Below, piece by piece: positions 18,472 to 27,136 of a stretch of DNA of 64,000 bases. Source of the DNA: Planctomycetota bacterium. Its GTDB lineage: Bacteria; Planctomycetota; UBA1135; GCA-002686595. The position numbers were made by a program, and so were the translations under genes. The first letter of the stretch is position 1. Each line of letters begins with the position of its first letter. The notes under the pieces were generated by a model. That model was not told the DNA's origin, did no database searches, and was given only the letters and a program-made list of their open reading frames with translations. The stretch covers positions 1-64,000 of the forward strand of contig NYUD01000064.1 of the NCBI GenBank assembly GCA_002683825.1. The letters are read 5' to 3'.

Positions 18472-19473
18472 GTGCAACAGGTCTCGCAACCGAGAGAGCG
18501 GAAAACAAGAAGCGCGAGAACCCGGCCGCGCCTGTTGGCCTTCCCGGTCAGCCTGGCGGATCTGGGTTGGAAGCTCGCCTACCTCGCGGTGCTCTCCTTC
18601 GGCCTGCCCATCCGCCTCTTGCCCTACTCCGGGATCCGCCGCCTGGGTCGCTTCTTCGGCGGACTTTCCTACTACCTGCCCCTGGGTCGGCGGGCCATCG
18701 GCCGCAAGCACCTCGACCTGGCCTTCGGAGACACGAAGAGCTCGCACGAGAAAGAGACGATCCTCAAGAACTCGCTACGGAACGCAGGCGAGGTGGCTTT
18801 GAGTTCCTTCTGGAGCGCCCGCGTCACACGGAAGAACGCCGCCCGCTACATGCGCTTCGTCGGACGCAAGTACCTGCACGAACGGGTCGAAGCCGGAGAA
18901 CCCTACCTGGCGCTGATGCTGCACATGGGCAACTGGGAACTCGCGGCGGTCTGTTCGGGCTTCGTGGGGCTGCCGACCAACTTCGTCGTCCACCGCCTCT
19001 CCAACCCCTACATCGACGCCTACATGGCCGACCACCGCACCCGTTCGGGACAGGGCTCGATCTACCACGACGAAGCCGCGCGGCAGATCCTGCGCACGCT
19101 GAAGAACAAGGCGCCGGTCACGATGGTCTTCGACCAGAACATGCGCTCGGGTCGCGGCGGGATCTTCGTGGACTTCTTCGGGATCCCGGCCGCCACCACC
19201 CGCGCGGCGGCCGCGGTCGCCCTGGCGCTGGACGTGCGCGTCTACACGGTGTTCACGATCCCCAACTTCTCGAATCCAAGCCGCTACCACGACATCCTGA
19301 CGGGACCCGAGATCGAACTGCAACGAACGGGCGACAAGCAGAAAGACATCGAAGAGAACACGCGTCGCTTCAACGCGGAGGTCGAGAAGATCATCCGCAC
19401 CTATCCGGACCACTGGCTCTGGACCCACCGCCGCTTCAAAAGCCGCCCCGAGGGCGAACCCGCCTTCTACTAG
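18472..19473 (+). CDS. LpxL/HtrB-family lipid A acyltransferase
   Basis: This 333-residue membrane-associated acyltransferase has a hydrophobic N-terminal anchor (LAYLAVLSFGLPIRLL), the catalytic HxxxxE motif in LMLHMGNWELAAV, and downstream FDQNMRSGRGGIFVDFFG and DHWLWTHRRFKSRP, as in Kdo-lipid A late acyltransferases. It is predicted to add a secondary acyl chain to a lipid A precursor, implying an LPS-type outer membrane. It starts with GTG at 18472, 13 bp after the DUF374 gene, in the same operon as the selenoprotein peroxiredoxin. Confidence 0.88.
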   Translation: MQQVSQPRERKTRSARTRPRLLAFPVSLADLGWKLAYLAVLSFGLPIRLLPYSGIRRLGRFFGGLSYYLPLGRRAIGRKHLDLAFGDTKSSHEKETILKNSLRNAGEVALSSFWSARVTRKNAARYMRFVGRKYLHERVEAGEPYLALMLHMGNWELAAVCSGFVGLPTNFVVHRLSNPYIDAYMADHRTRSGQGSIYHDEAARQILRTLKNKAPVTMVFDQNMRSGRGGIFVDFFGIPAATTRAAAAVALALDVRVYTVFTIPNFSNPSRYHDILTGPEIELQRTGDKQKDIEENTRRFNAEVEKIIRTYPDHWLWTHRRFKSRPEGEPAFY

Positions 19474-19499
19474 CCGAAGGGTGGGCCGCTTCCGGCCGG

Positions 19500-21377
19500 C
19501 TACTCTTCGGATGCACCCTCGGCAGCCGACCTTCCAGCGCCGCGCATCATGAGCGTCTTGAGTTCTCCCAGATGCTCCGCATAGACGGCCCGCGGGTCAC
19601 AATCGAAGCGTTTGCAAAGCGATGCGGCCATGCCGACGATCTCGCCCATCGCACCGGTCGTCTTCATGACACGCACCGCACCGAGCGCTTCGTGCGTCAC
19701 GCTGATGTCGCGACCGGCCATGAACAGGTTGTCGATGTTGCGACTGTAGAGACAGCGGTAGGGCGCCCAGTACGGACCCTCGTAGGTGTAGCCCTCCCCG
19801 CGCGTATAGTCCGCGATGAACTCGTCGCCCTCGTGGCCTCCCTGATATGCGGGGTCGGGGAAATGGGTATCGATGCCCCACGTGCAGGGGAAGCAGCCGT
19901 CCTCGAACTCCCGGCCGTCGCGCAGATCCTCGGCCGTGAGGATCACGTCTCCGAGCAGGCGCCGCGACTCGCGCTTGCCGGCGATGTAGGCGACCCAGTT
20001 GAGCTTGTGGGCCGGGTAGCGTTTCTCCACGTTCTTGATCGCGTCCCAGGCCCCGTACATCGCACGCAGGTTCTGATCGCGGATGCGCTCCATGTCCTCG
20101 ATCGGATCCCGGTCGAAGCCGCTCTCCCAGAACCAGTTGCCGAGGCTGATGGGCTTGTCGCCTCCCCCGGTCTCGGGAGACTTCGCCCCCTTCGTGCGAC
20201 CGGGAAAGGGCTTGTCGGTCAGGTCGACGGCCCACGGGCAACGCGGAAACGCCGCCAGCTCGCACGCCTCCTCCAGAACCGAGGAGAGCGGGTCCTCGTC
20301 CTCGCACAGGCACTGGATGTTCCACAGGTTGCTGGCGCCCATGTGGCCCGTCCGCGTGACGTCGTGGTCCGCGCCGACCAGGAACCCGACGGCGCCATCT
20401 CCCGTGCTGTCCAGAAACCAGCGCCCGCGGATGCGCGTTCGGACCGCGGTCCGCACGTGCTGGGCCGTCACTGAGAGGATCCGTCCCCCCTCGGCGTGCG
20501 CTTCGTTGACCCGTCGCTCGAGGTAGAGCGTGATGTTCGGCTCGGCCCGAACGACCCGGAGCTTGCGATCGTCGTCGAACACCTCCGCATTCTGCGCGTT
20601 GCGAGAGTCCTCACGCCTCTCGGGAACGAGATCCATGACCACGTCCCCGATCCGCGGGTACGGCTTCTGGTTCACGTGTCCCTGGGGCCAGACGCGCACC
20701 TCCGAGCTGGAGTTGCCACCCAGCACCGGACGGTCCTGAACCAGCGCGACCTGCAGTCCCTCGCGGGCCGCGGTGACCGCCGCGCTGGTGCCGGCCACTC
20801 CACCCCCGACGACGACGAGGTCGTACTCGAGCGTGACTTCGGGCCGGTCCGCCAGTCCCAGCGCCTTGCGCCGGAACAGAGCCAGCTCGTCCTTCCCGTT
20901 CGGCACGGTCCAACCGGTGTCCTGACAGAAGACGATCGCGTCACAACGCCCCTCGAAGCCGGTGAGGTCGTGCAGTGCGATCTCCGCCGAGAGGCCGACC
21001 CGAACCTCGCCCCCATCCTGCCAGTGCCACGCCTCCCCTTCGGTGCCGAAGGTCGTGGTGAGGGCGGTTCCGTCGACGACCAGCTGCAGACGACCGGGAG
21101 CGCCCGGCGCGTTCCACGGCGCCACCCAGTCGCGTGTTCGCACCCAGACGCGGTAGACCCCGGCTCGCGGAAACTCGACCGTCGTACGCGCGTCTTCGAC
21201 GGGGATGCCGATTCCATGGGCCAGCAAGTAGGGCGAGCCCATGAGGTCCATGAACTGCTGATCGATCACCCAGCCCCCCACATCTTCGAACGCCTCGGCC
21301 TCGACCAGCACCGTGTTCTGGGGGTCGGCGTCCCCCGGGCAAGCGAGGGCGAGGATCGAGGCCAGGATTCTCTTCAT
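19500..21377 (-). CDS. Exported FAD-dependent oxidoreductase with N-terminal carbohydrate-binding-like domain
   Basis: The 625-residue protein has a short hydrophobic leader (MKRILASILALACPG), then a beta-rich region of about 170 residues (VYRVWVRTRDWVAPW, LQLVVDG) resembling the golvesin/carbohydrate-binding modules seen before FAD domains. The FAD_oxidored domain follows, with YDLVVVGGGVAGTSAAVTAA and later GRWFLDSTGDGAVGFLVGAD. Related planctomycete proteins are FAD oxidoreductases of unknown substrate, often thought to act on polysaccharides. Its ATG overlaps the stop of the small membrane-protein gene upstream by ATGA, so the two are probably co-translated. Confidence 0.85.
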   Translation of the reverse strand: MKRILASILALACPGDADPQNTVLVEAEAFEDVGGWVIDQQFMDLMGSPYLLAHGIGIPVEDARTTVEFPRAGVYRVWVRTRDWVAPWNAPGAPGRLQLVVDGTALTTTFGTEGEAWHWQDGGEVRVGLSAEIALHDLTGFEGRCDAIVFCQDTGWTVPNGKDELALFRRKALGLADRPEVTLEYDLVVVGGGVAGTSAAVTAAREGLQVALVQDRPVLGGNSSSEVRVWPQGHVNQKPYPRIGDVVMDLVPERREDSRNAQNAEVFDDDRKLRVVRAEPNITLYLERRVNEAHAEGGRILSVTAQHVRTAVRTRIRGRWFLDSTGDGAVGFLVGADHDVTRTGHMGASNLWNIQCLCEDEDPLSSVLEEACELAAFPRCPWAVDLTDKPFPGRTKGAKSPETGGGDKPISLGNWFWESGFDRDPIEDMERIRDQNLRAMYGAWDAIKNVEKRYPAHKLNWVAYIAGKRESRRLLGDVILTAEDLRDGREFEDGCFPCTWGIDTHFPDPAYQGGHEGDEFIADYTRGEGYTYEGPYWAPYRCLYSRNIDNLFMAGRDISVTHEALGAVRVMKTTGAMGEIVGMAASLCKRFDCDPRAVYAEHLGELKTLMMRGAGRSAAEGASEE

Positions 21378-21733
21378 GTTCCCGATGATCCTATCAGCGG
21401 CCTGAGCTTCGATCGGAGTGCGGAGTGGCGATCGGCGAGCGAGGACACCCGCTCGAAGGCGCGTCGTTCTTCGCTCCGACTCGCCGAACCCCTCGTCGAC
21501 CACGATCGGACCTGCTGTCCTCCACGAACTTGCGCTCGTTCATCCGCCCCCCGGCTCGCCATCTGAACGACGCTGACCGCGACGTACAGAAGCACGACGC
21601 TCGTCAGCGGAAAGAGGAAGATCATCAGGATCTTGAGGCCTCGCACGTTGAGATCCGACGCCTCCTCCTGCGCTTCCAGGAGTCGCCTCTGGAGGTCACG
21701 AACCTCGGTGAGGAGATCGGCTGTCTCGTCCAT
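21374..21733 (-). CDS. Small single-pass membrane protein, unknown function
   Basis: This 119-residue protein starts with an acidic amphipathic, coiled-coil-like helix (LLTEVRDLQRRLLEAQEEA). One transmembrane segment follows (LKILMIFLFPLTSVVLLYVA), then an Arg/Ser-rich tail of about 60 residues. Its TGA overlaps the ATG of the FAD oxidoreductase (ATGA at 21374-21377), which supports it as a real gene and suggests it is coupled to or anchors that protein. No family is recognised. Confidence 0.55.
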   Translation of the reverse strand: MDETADLLTEVRDLQRRLLEAQEEASDLNVRGLKILMIFLFPLTSVVLLYVAVSVVQMASRGADERAQVRGGQQVRSWSTRGSASRSEERRAFERVSSLADRHSALRSKLRPLIGSSGT

Positions 21734-21827
21734 CGAAATCGGTCCTTCTCGGAGAGTGAGTGTACAAGTAAGGCCAGGCTCTTATGACGGCTACCCGCGG
21801 ATGCGGCAAGGGCGAGCCTGAGCATTG

Positions 21828-21899
21828 GCGCTCCATCGGGCCCTGAGCTGCTGTGGAAGGGGCATCTGCCGACCCCCCCCCGATCCATGCAGCGATGCC
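21828..21899. repeat. Dispersed repeat family 1, copy 1 (partial)
   Basis: These about 72 bp align at roughly 75% identity, judged by eye, with the 3' two thirds of the element at 25781-25887. They share the block ATCGGGCCCTGAGC, then GGAAGGGGC, CTGCCGACC/CCGCCGACC, and GATCCATGCA/GATTCATGCA. GGGGCATC and GATGCCCC form an 8-bp inverted repeat near its right end. It lies just upstream of the radical SAM gene. Confidence 0.6.
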
Positions 21900-21955
21900 C
21901 CACTCCCCGGCCGAGCTCCTGCGGACAGTCGGGGCTTGTTATCTTGGAGGCAGGT

Positions 21956-23698
21956 ATGTCCCTCCGACGCAAGGACCCCGAGGCCGAGCACCGCCGACTG
22001 CTGGAAGACTGGCGCAGTGCCTTTCCACGCTCGCGGCATGCCTGTCTCGACCTGGACGAGCTCGAGGCCTTCAAGGCCGAGAACGACCGCCTGGGCGACA
22101 TCGACCGTCGCGATCGGCCCGAGGTCTGCTCCGCGCTTCCGTCGCTCGTGACGATCGGCAACACCCATCGCTGCAACTTGACCTGCGCGATGTGCTTCAA
22201 GCAGCTCGACAACGTCGAGAACATGAGCCTGCCGGACTTGGGCCTGGGGCGCTTCGAGAGCCTGGGGCACGAGCTCTTTCCCCACGCGCGAATCGTGGCG
22301 CTCTCCGTATCCGGGGATCCCTTGATCTCACGGACGATTTTTCAGGAGCTCGACCTCCTGCGCTCCTACTCGGTGCGCGCCCAGGTGACGACCAATGGGA
22401 TGCCGCTCTCCAAGCGCGGCTTGCTCGAGCGCCTGGTCCCCACGCTGGATACGTTGACGATCTCCTTTGACGGTGCATCGGCACCCGCCTTCAACGCCAT
22501 TCGGCGCGGCGCGTCCTTCGAGCGCGTACTGAAGAACATTCGGCTCTTCAACGAGGCGCGCGACGCCCTCGATCCCGGCGCCCATCGGCCGCTCCTGCGC
22601 TTCAATACCACACTCCAGTGGCGCAACGTCACCGAGCTGCCGAGGATCATCGAGCTGGCGAAGGTCTTTAACGTGGCCGAGATTACGATCGATCACGTTC
22701 AGATTCTCCACAACCTCAACCGCGAGGACTCGCTCGAGCGGCACAAGATCCTCACCAATCGGATGCTCGAAGAAGCGCACACCGTCGCGCAGCGCCTGGG
22801 CATTCATCTGGATGCTCCGGAGCTCTTCAACATCCCCGAAGGGTACGAGGAGGCGATCTACGAGCCTTTGTCCGACGAAGACCTTTTGGCCCAGGGCGAG
22901 GAGATGCTCGACACGGTGCGCTTCGACCCCGCACTGCACGAACGTCTCGACGACGACGCGATCCACGCATCCTTGCAGCGCGGCCTCTCCCAGGGACGAT
23001 CGAACGCAGACTTCGTCGCGGCCCTGCGACGCTCCGGGCGATTGATAGGCCACCTGCAATGGGGGGTTCCCCAGCTCGGACCGTCCCTGATACCCACCTC
23101 TTGCGAGAAGGTCAGTGCCTGCGACTACCCATGGCGCGAGTCCTTCGTCGAATTCAACGGAGTTGTAGCTCCCTGTTGCAACCTCTCCATGGACGCCGGC
23201 CGCGTGATGGGTTTCTACGAGGAGGGGGGCTCCTTCCGTGACATCTGGAACGGTGACGTCTACCGCCAGCTGCGCCGCAGCCTCAGCAGTGGACGGTCCT
23301 ACAAGTTTTGTCGCAACTGCTACATCTTCGAAAGCGCCAACGAGGCGGACTACCGGTTCGGAGAGACCTGGTTCGAGAAGCGCATTGCGCTGGCGGATGC
23401 GACGCCAGTAGCGATCGGTCAGGTGCCCGAGGGGTACGAGCTGGTGGTCACCTCGCTCCGCGGGCCAGCTCCCGAGCGCGCGGACGCCGTGCTCGAACTG
23501 GGGTTAGCCGAAGGAACGGTCGTCGCAACCGTCCGAGCGCAACATCTCCCCGACGGCTGGTTCTTCAAGGGCGACTTCGAGCCCCAGGGAGGACTGCACT
23601 TCGCTCCCGGACGCGTGGTCTACCTGCGCGGCCCGGGCACGAACGGTCTTTCCGTGGACGTCGTCGGCTGGACTCAGCCCATGGCCCGACGGCCCTGA
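21956..23698 (+). CDS. Radical SAM protein with SPASM domain
   Basis: This 580-residue protein has the radical SAM cluster motif HRCNLTCAMC near residues 70-79. A TIM-barrel core follows (VSGDPLISR, VRAQVTTNGMPLSKRG, LTISFDGASAPAFNAIRRG). A C-terminal SPASM-like segment has VEFNGVVAPCCNLSMDAG, then SFRDIWNGDVYRQLRRSL and YKFCRNCYIF. A further region of about 110 residues with no motif I recognise ends the protein. Such enzymes often modify peptides or carry auxiliary Fe-S clusters for anaerobic maturation. No precursor peptide is visible next to it. The ATG at 21956 has a good GGAGG site 7 nt upstream. Confidence 0.88.
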   Translation: MSLRRKDPEAEHRRLLEDWRSAFPRSRHACLDLDELEAFKAENDRLGDIDRRDRPEVCSALPSLVTIGNTHRCNLTCAMCFKQLDNVENMSLPDLGLGRFESLGHELFPHARIVALSVSGDPLISRTIFQELDLLRSYSVRAQVTTNGMPLSKRGLLERLVPTLDTLTISFDGASAPAFNAIRRGASFERVLKNIRLFNEARDALDPGAHRPLLRFNTTLQWRNVTELPRIIELAKVFNVAEITIDHVQILHNLNREDSLERHKILTNRMLEEAHTVAQRLGIHLDAPELFNIPEGYEEAIYEPLSDEDLLAQGEEMLDTVRFDPALHERLDDDAIHASLQRGLSQGRSNADFVAALRRSGRLIGHLQWGVPQLGPSLIPTSCEKVSACDYPWRESFVEFNGVVAPCCNLSMDAGRVMGFYEEGGSFRDIWNGDVYRQLRRSLSSGRSYKFCRNCYIFESANEADYRFGETWFEKRIALADATPVAIGQVPEGYELVVTSLRGPAPERADAVLELGLAEGTVVATVRAQHLPDGWFFKGDFEPQGGLHFAPGRVVYLRGPGTNGLSVDVVGWTQPMARRP

Positions 23699-23813
23699 GC
23701 GCTCGCAAAGCCCGAGAACCCGAGAGTCCGACGACGGCGATGAACTCGGGTGTGGTGAACCGGGACATCATCCATCCGCCCATGACCTGCCCGATCTTGT
23801 CGCTCATCGACAT
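23565..23813 (-). CDS. Doubtful small ORF antisense to the radical SAM 3' end
   Basis: An 82-codon frame begins MSMSDKIGQVMGGWMMSRF behind an AGAGGA-like ribosome site. Only the first 38 or so residues lie outside the radical SAM gene. The rest is antisense to it and has Arg/Pro-rich noise composition. It may be a truncated remnant whose start survives. No family is recognised. Confidence 0.2.
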   Translation of the reverse strand: MSMSDKIGQVMGGWMMSRFTTPEFIAVVGLSGSRALRALRAVGPWAESSRRRPRKDRSCPGRAGRPRVRERSAVLPGARSRP

Positions 23814-23941
23814 CGTTCGTTCCTCTTGTTGAGTCTCATCACTCAGACCGTCCGGTTCATTCGTGACGCCTGGCGCGGTCTTTCACGGTCCACAGTGGTC
23901 GTACCGAAGTTTTCGAAGCACATGACGTAGCCGTCATCGTT

Positions 23942-25648
23942 CTACCAGCGGGCCTCTTCGTGTCGCTGCTCCCACGCGTCATAGATCGAACGGAGCCCTT
24001 CTGCGACCTGGGGCTGTGTGGCGATCAGATCCTTGCTCTCGCAGGGGTCATCGGCCAGGTTGTAGAGTTCCACAGGGCCGCCGTCGAACTGGACGAGTTT
24101 CCAGTCGCCCCGGCGCACGGCGAAGTTCTCCTTGCGCTTCCAGAACAGGGGCCGGTGAGGTGGAACGTCCCTATCACCCGTTAGCGAAGGGGTCAGGTTG
24201 ATTCCGTCCAGTCGGGGTGTGTCCGTTGCGTAGCCACCAACGGCCGCTCGAAGTGCGGTGGGAAAGAGATCCAGGGCGCTGACGGGGTGCTCATACACCA
24301 CGCCGGCGGGCCAACGGGCCGGCCAGCGAGCCACGAAGGGCACGCGAATGCCACCTTCGTAGGGCTGCCCCTTCTTGCCCCTCAGTGGCGCGTTGTCGGC
24401 TCCGGCTTTCGTCTGGCCGCCGTTGTCATTGATGAAGACGACGATGGAGTTTTCAGCGATGTCGTTGCGATCGAGTGCAGCCAGCACCTCACCGATCGCA
24501 TCATCCATCGACATGGTCATGGCAGCCCGCTTGCGCCTTCCGGACGTCAGTTCAGGGTTGGTCTGAGCCAGCTTCTCTTCGGTGGCGTGCAGTGGTGTGT
24601 GCACGGCATTGAAGGCGAGATACAGAAAGAAGGGGCCACCGGCGTGGGCATCGATGTAGGCCGCGGCTTCCCGGCCGAGAGCATCGGTCATGTACTCGAA
24701 CCGCTCTTCAACCGGTTCCCGGTCACGCAGAAGTTGGTTGAGCCTGGTGTGCTTCTTTCCGCTGGTCGGAAAGTAGCTGCGTGCGCCCTTCAAGAAACCG
24801 TAATAGTCATCAAAGCCCCGGGCCAGCGGATGAAAGGCAGGCGCGTAGCCGAGGTGCCACTTGCCCAGAGCGATGGTGCGATAGCCCTGGGCTTTCAGCA
24901 CGTCGGCCAGCGTTGTTTCCTCGACGGGCAGGCCGTTGGTCTCGGAGTATCTGGGGGGGATGTTGTTGTGGTGACCGAAGCGCTGCTGGTAGCGCCCTGT
25001 GAGCAGCCCGGCGCGGCTGGGACTGCATACGGAAGCCGAGACGTACCCCTGGGAAAAACGCACGCCGCCAGCCGCCAGGCGATCGATGTTGGGGGTGGGA
25101 AAGTCACGGTTGCCATGCAGCGAAAAATCGGCGAAGCCGGCGTCGTCGGAGACGATGATGATCACGTTGGGAGGTGTGGACTCTGGATCCGGATCGGCGG
25201 GCTGTTTGACGAAGCGGGGCAGTTCGCGGGTCAAAAAGGTCTCGGCATGAGCCACATCGGTACCGATTTCAATGATCTGCCAGGCGTAGGGGTCGGTGTT
25301 TCCCGATTCCCCCACACGCTGCGCCATCAAGAGGATCTGCTCAGAGGGCCGTTCATCCGGGTACTCCAGGAGGAAGCTCACCAGGACGCGCTGCCCGCTT
25401 CCCAGGGTCTCGTAGAGACGGCTGACCTTGCCCGCCTTCAAGCGCTGCAGCAGTTCGGCAGGGGTCATCTCTCCCGCCTGGCCGGACCAGACGTCAGGCG
25501 CAAAGAGCCTCTCGACGCCTGTGAAGTCGGCGCCGCGAACAGCATCGAAGGTCGTCTTGTAGAAAGCTGCGTGGTGGGCGCGGGCGTTGCCGGCGAACGT
25601 GAGTGCCAGCCAGAGAGCAAGAGCAACGGATCTCCGTATTCGTTTCAT
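23942..25648 (-). CDS. Sulfatase (formylglycine-dependent), secreted
   Basis: The 568-residue protein has a signal peptide (MKRIRRSVALALWLALTF...NARA). A region of about 130 residues follows that could be an NTF2-like domain (AFYKTTFDAVRGADFTGVE). The alkaline-phosphatase-fold sulfatase domain then starts at NVIIIVSDDAGFADFSLHG, with its metal-binding Asp pair. The formylglycine motif is CSPSR (SVCSPSRAGLLTGRY), followed by ALGKWHLGY and VVFINDNGGQT. It should cleave sulfate esters, likely of sulfated polysaccharides. I chose the ATG at 25648 because the signal peptide starts there. The dedicated formylglycine-generating enzyme is not in the window. Confidence 0.93.
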   Translation of the reverse strand: MKRIRRSVALALWLALTFAGNARAHHAAFYKTTFDAVRGADFTGVERLFAPDVWSGQAGEMTPAELLQRLKAGKVSRLYETLGSGQRVLVSFLLEYPDERPSEQILLMAQRVGESGNTDPYAWQIIEIGTDVAHAETFLTRELPRFVKQPADPDPESTPPNVIIIVSDDAGFADFSLHGNRDFPTPNIDRLAAGGVRFSQGYVSASVCSPSRAGLLTGRYQQRFGHHNNIPPRYSETNGLPVEETTLADVLKAQGYRTIALGKWHLGYAPAFHPLARGFDDYYGFLKGARSYFPTSGKKHTRLNQLLRDREPVEERFEYMTDALGREAAAYIDAHAGGPFFLYLAFNAVHTPLHATEEKLAQTNPELTSGRRKRAAMTMSMDDAIGEVLAALDRNDIAENSIVVFINDNGGQTKAGADNAPLRGKKGQPYEGGIRVPFVARWPARWPAGVVYEHPVSALDLFPTALRAAVGGYATDTPRLDGINLTPSLTGDRDVPPHRPLFWKRKENFAVRRGDWKLVQFDGGPVELYNLADDPCESKDLIATQPQVAEGLRSIYDAWEQRHEEARW

Positions 25649-25780
25649 GGCAGCGTCTGTCTGCAACACGGCCATGATAGCCCCGCAGAATAGAGACAGG
25701 TACCGAGTCAGGACCGAATCCGCCGCATACGCCTGGCGCCTAGGCTCGGTGTGTGCGGCTGGGACGGGCAGCGCGCTGCG

Positions 25781-25887
25781 GCGTGGGTGCATGAATCGAG
25801 ACGGGTCGGCCCACCTCGAGCGCTATCGGGCCCTGAGCCACCAGGGAAGGGGCGTCCGCCGACCCCGCCCGATTCATGCACCCACGC
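25781..25887. repeat. Dispersed repeat family 1, copy 2: about 107-bp inverted-repeat element
   Basis: The ends GCGTGGGTGCATGAATCG (25781-25798) and its exact reverse complement (25870-25887) form an 18-bp perfect stem. After a short mismatch this is extended by a further 8 bp (GGGTCGGC against GCCGACCC). The about 45-nt interior contains the block shared with 21828-21899. It could be a miniature mobile element or a structured RNA. No transposase is adjacent. Confidence 0.7.
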
Positions 25888-25905
25888 CTGGGAGGGAGAC
25901 GAAAC

Positions 25906-25929
25906 ACCTCTTTGGAACACCTGCGCTCC
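25906..25929 (+). repeat. Dispersed repeat family 2, copy A (24 bp)
   Basis: The core TTTGGAACACCTGCGCTCC matches copy C at 21 of 24 positions, and copy B is the inverted third copy. It lies downstream of the solute-binding protein gene. Confidence 0.5.
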
Positions 25930-25990
25930 GATGCGATACGTGCCGCGCAGGTTGAAGCCGCCCACGCGGAGTCGAGAATCGAGGCCGCTT

Positions 25991-26707
25991 CTACTTCGAC
26001 CGCTTCTCGATCACGCGGTCCAGGGCGGCGCGCAGGTCCGTCGCGTCCAGGCCCACGGCGAGGGCGAAGAACTCTTCACGCAGGGGCTCGTCGATGAGCT
26101 GCAGGTCCACCCCCGCATCCGCAGTGAACTTGGACACGTGGCTGCGATCCAGGACGATCGCGTCGACCTCGCCCGCCAACAACATCTGCGCCCAGGTTCG
26201 TCCCGCGGGACGCACCAGCACGCGAATCGCCTCCGGAATGCGTTTCACAGTTGCCTCGACCGCCGTCGTGCCCCGATCGGTCGCAACACGCTTGCCTCGC
26301 AGAGCATCCAGCGTCGCAGGCTCTCCTCCCCCGGGTCGCGTCAGCGCGACGATCTCCGTCTGGAAGTACGGCTTCGTGAAGGCCACGAGCCGCTTGCGTG
26401 GCTCCGTCACACCGATGGTCGCCGCCGCAATGTCCGCTTCGTCACTCGCCACCGCGTTCAAGAGCTCGGCAAAGGCCAGCTCGCGCCACTCGACCCTTCT
26501 CCCGAGGGAATGTGCGGCCATTTCGATCACGTCGACCTCGATCCCCACAGCGTTCCCGTCAGCATCCCGCGACGAGAAGGGTGGGTGGAGGAAGTTCGAC
26601 ACTGCGATCAGGGGGGGTTGCTCCGCAGCATCGGGCATCCGACACCCGAACGCGCTCAGGCAGAGAAGAAGGAGAAGGGCGGGGAGAGTGGGCTGAGACT
26701 TCATCAC
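25991..26707 (-). CDS. Family-3 solute-binding lipoprotein
   Basis: This 238-residue protein has a lipoprotein signal (LLLLLCLSAFGC). It then shows the bacterial family-3 periplasmic-binding fold: PFSSRDADGNAVGIEVDVIE, ADIAAATIGVTEPRKRLVAF, KRVATDRGTTAVEATVKR and VDAIVLDRSHVSKF. Family members bind amino acids or similar polar solutes for ABC uptake or sensing. No permease or ATPase gene is adjacent, so a stand-alone receptor or a distant transporter is possible. Confidence 0.85.
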   Translation of the reverse strand: MMKSQPTLPALLLLLCLSAFGCRMPDAAEQPPLIAVSNFLHPPFSSRDADGNAVGIEVDVIEMAAHSLGRRVEWRELAFAELLNAVASDEADIAAATIGVTEPRKRLVAFTKPYFQTEIVALTRPGGGEPATLDALRGKRVATDRGTTAVEATVKRIPEAIRVLVRPAGRTWAQMLLAGEVDAIVLDRSHVSKFTADAGVDLQLIDEPLREEFFALAVGLDATDLRAALDRVIEKRSK

Positions 26708-27136
26708 GGCTTGAATCCTACACTCGGTTCACTTCTGTAAGTGCGGAACCAGCTGGGAAGCTACTGAGCCGAGGGCAACATGGCCGGATGCAAACCTGGA
26801 TCGGAGTCCCGATCTCCGTTTTCCACTGCGAGTGCGGCGCTCGCCGCCGGTTGATCGCCACGATCACCGATCGGCGTCAGGTGCGAGCGATCCTGCGCCT
26901 CCCGGGCCTCGAGGACGAGGCTCCCATCCCCACCCCTGCACGGGCCCCGCCCCTCCTCGAATTCGCCTGGCCCATTCGCCCCGAAGACCGCAGCGCAAAC
27001 ACTCGCGTTCCGCCACGCCTCTCTCCGCCCGGCCCCCGATCACGGACAAGGCCACCCCGCCGCCACTTTGAAGCTCTTCCGTCACGTTCTTCACGTTCTC
27101 GGGTCCTCTCCCGCATCCGGACCAGCGCGCGCTGTG
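26708..27136. other. Long spacer with a decayed transposase
   Basis: These 429 bp between two minus-strand genes contain the IS91-type transposase remnant described separately on the plus strand. Nothing else recognisable is present. Confidence 0.5.
26788..26991 (+). pseudogene. C-terminal remnant of an IS91-family transposase
   Basis: Read from 26788, the frame gives a Cys-x-Cys-Gly segment (FHCECGARRRLIATITD), then QVRAILRLPGLEDEAP and PARAPPLLEFAW. This matches the order seen at the C-termini of IS91/IS801-type transposases (CPxCGGRxRLIAxI, ILRHLGLP, PARxPP). The catalytic Y2 part upstream is missing, and the frame degenerates into low-complexity sequence after about 68 codons, so only a fragment remains. 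The assignment rests on my recognition of the family and needs a profile search. Confidence 0.6.

Larger units (their letters stand above)
25649..25990. other. Gene-free spacer holding two repeats
   Basis: The 342 bp between the sulfatase start and the solute-binding protein stop hold no convincing gene. They contain the 107-bp inverted-repeat element at 25781-25887 and the 24-bp repeat at 25906-25929. The sulfatase promoter should lie in the right-hand flank of its start. Confidence 0.5.

Noticed and set aside
25781-25887. Integron attC site
   Set aside because: The long inverted repeat lacks the GTTRRRY/RYYYAAC core sites, and no integron integrase is in the window.
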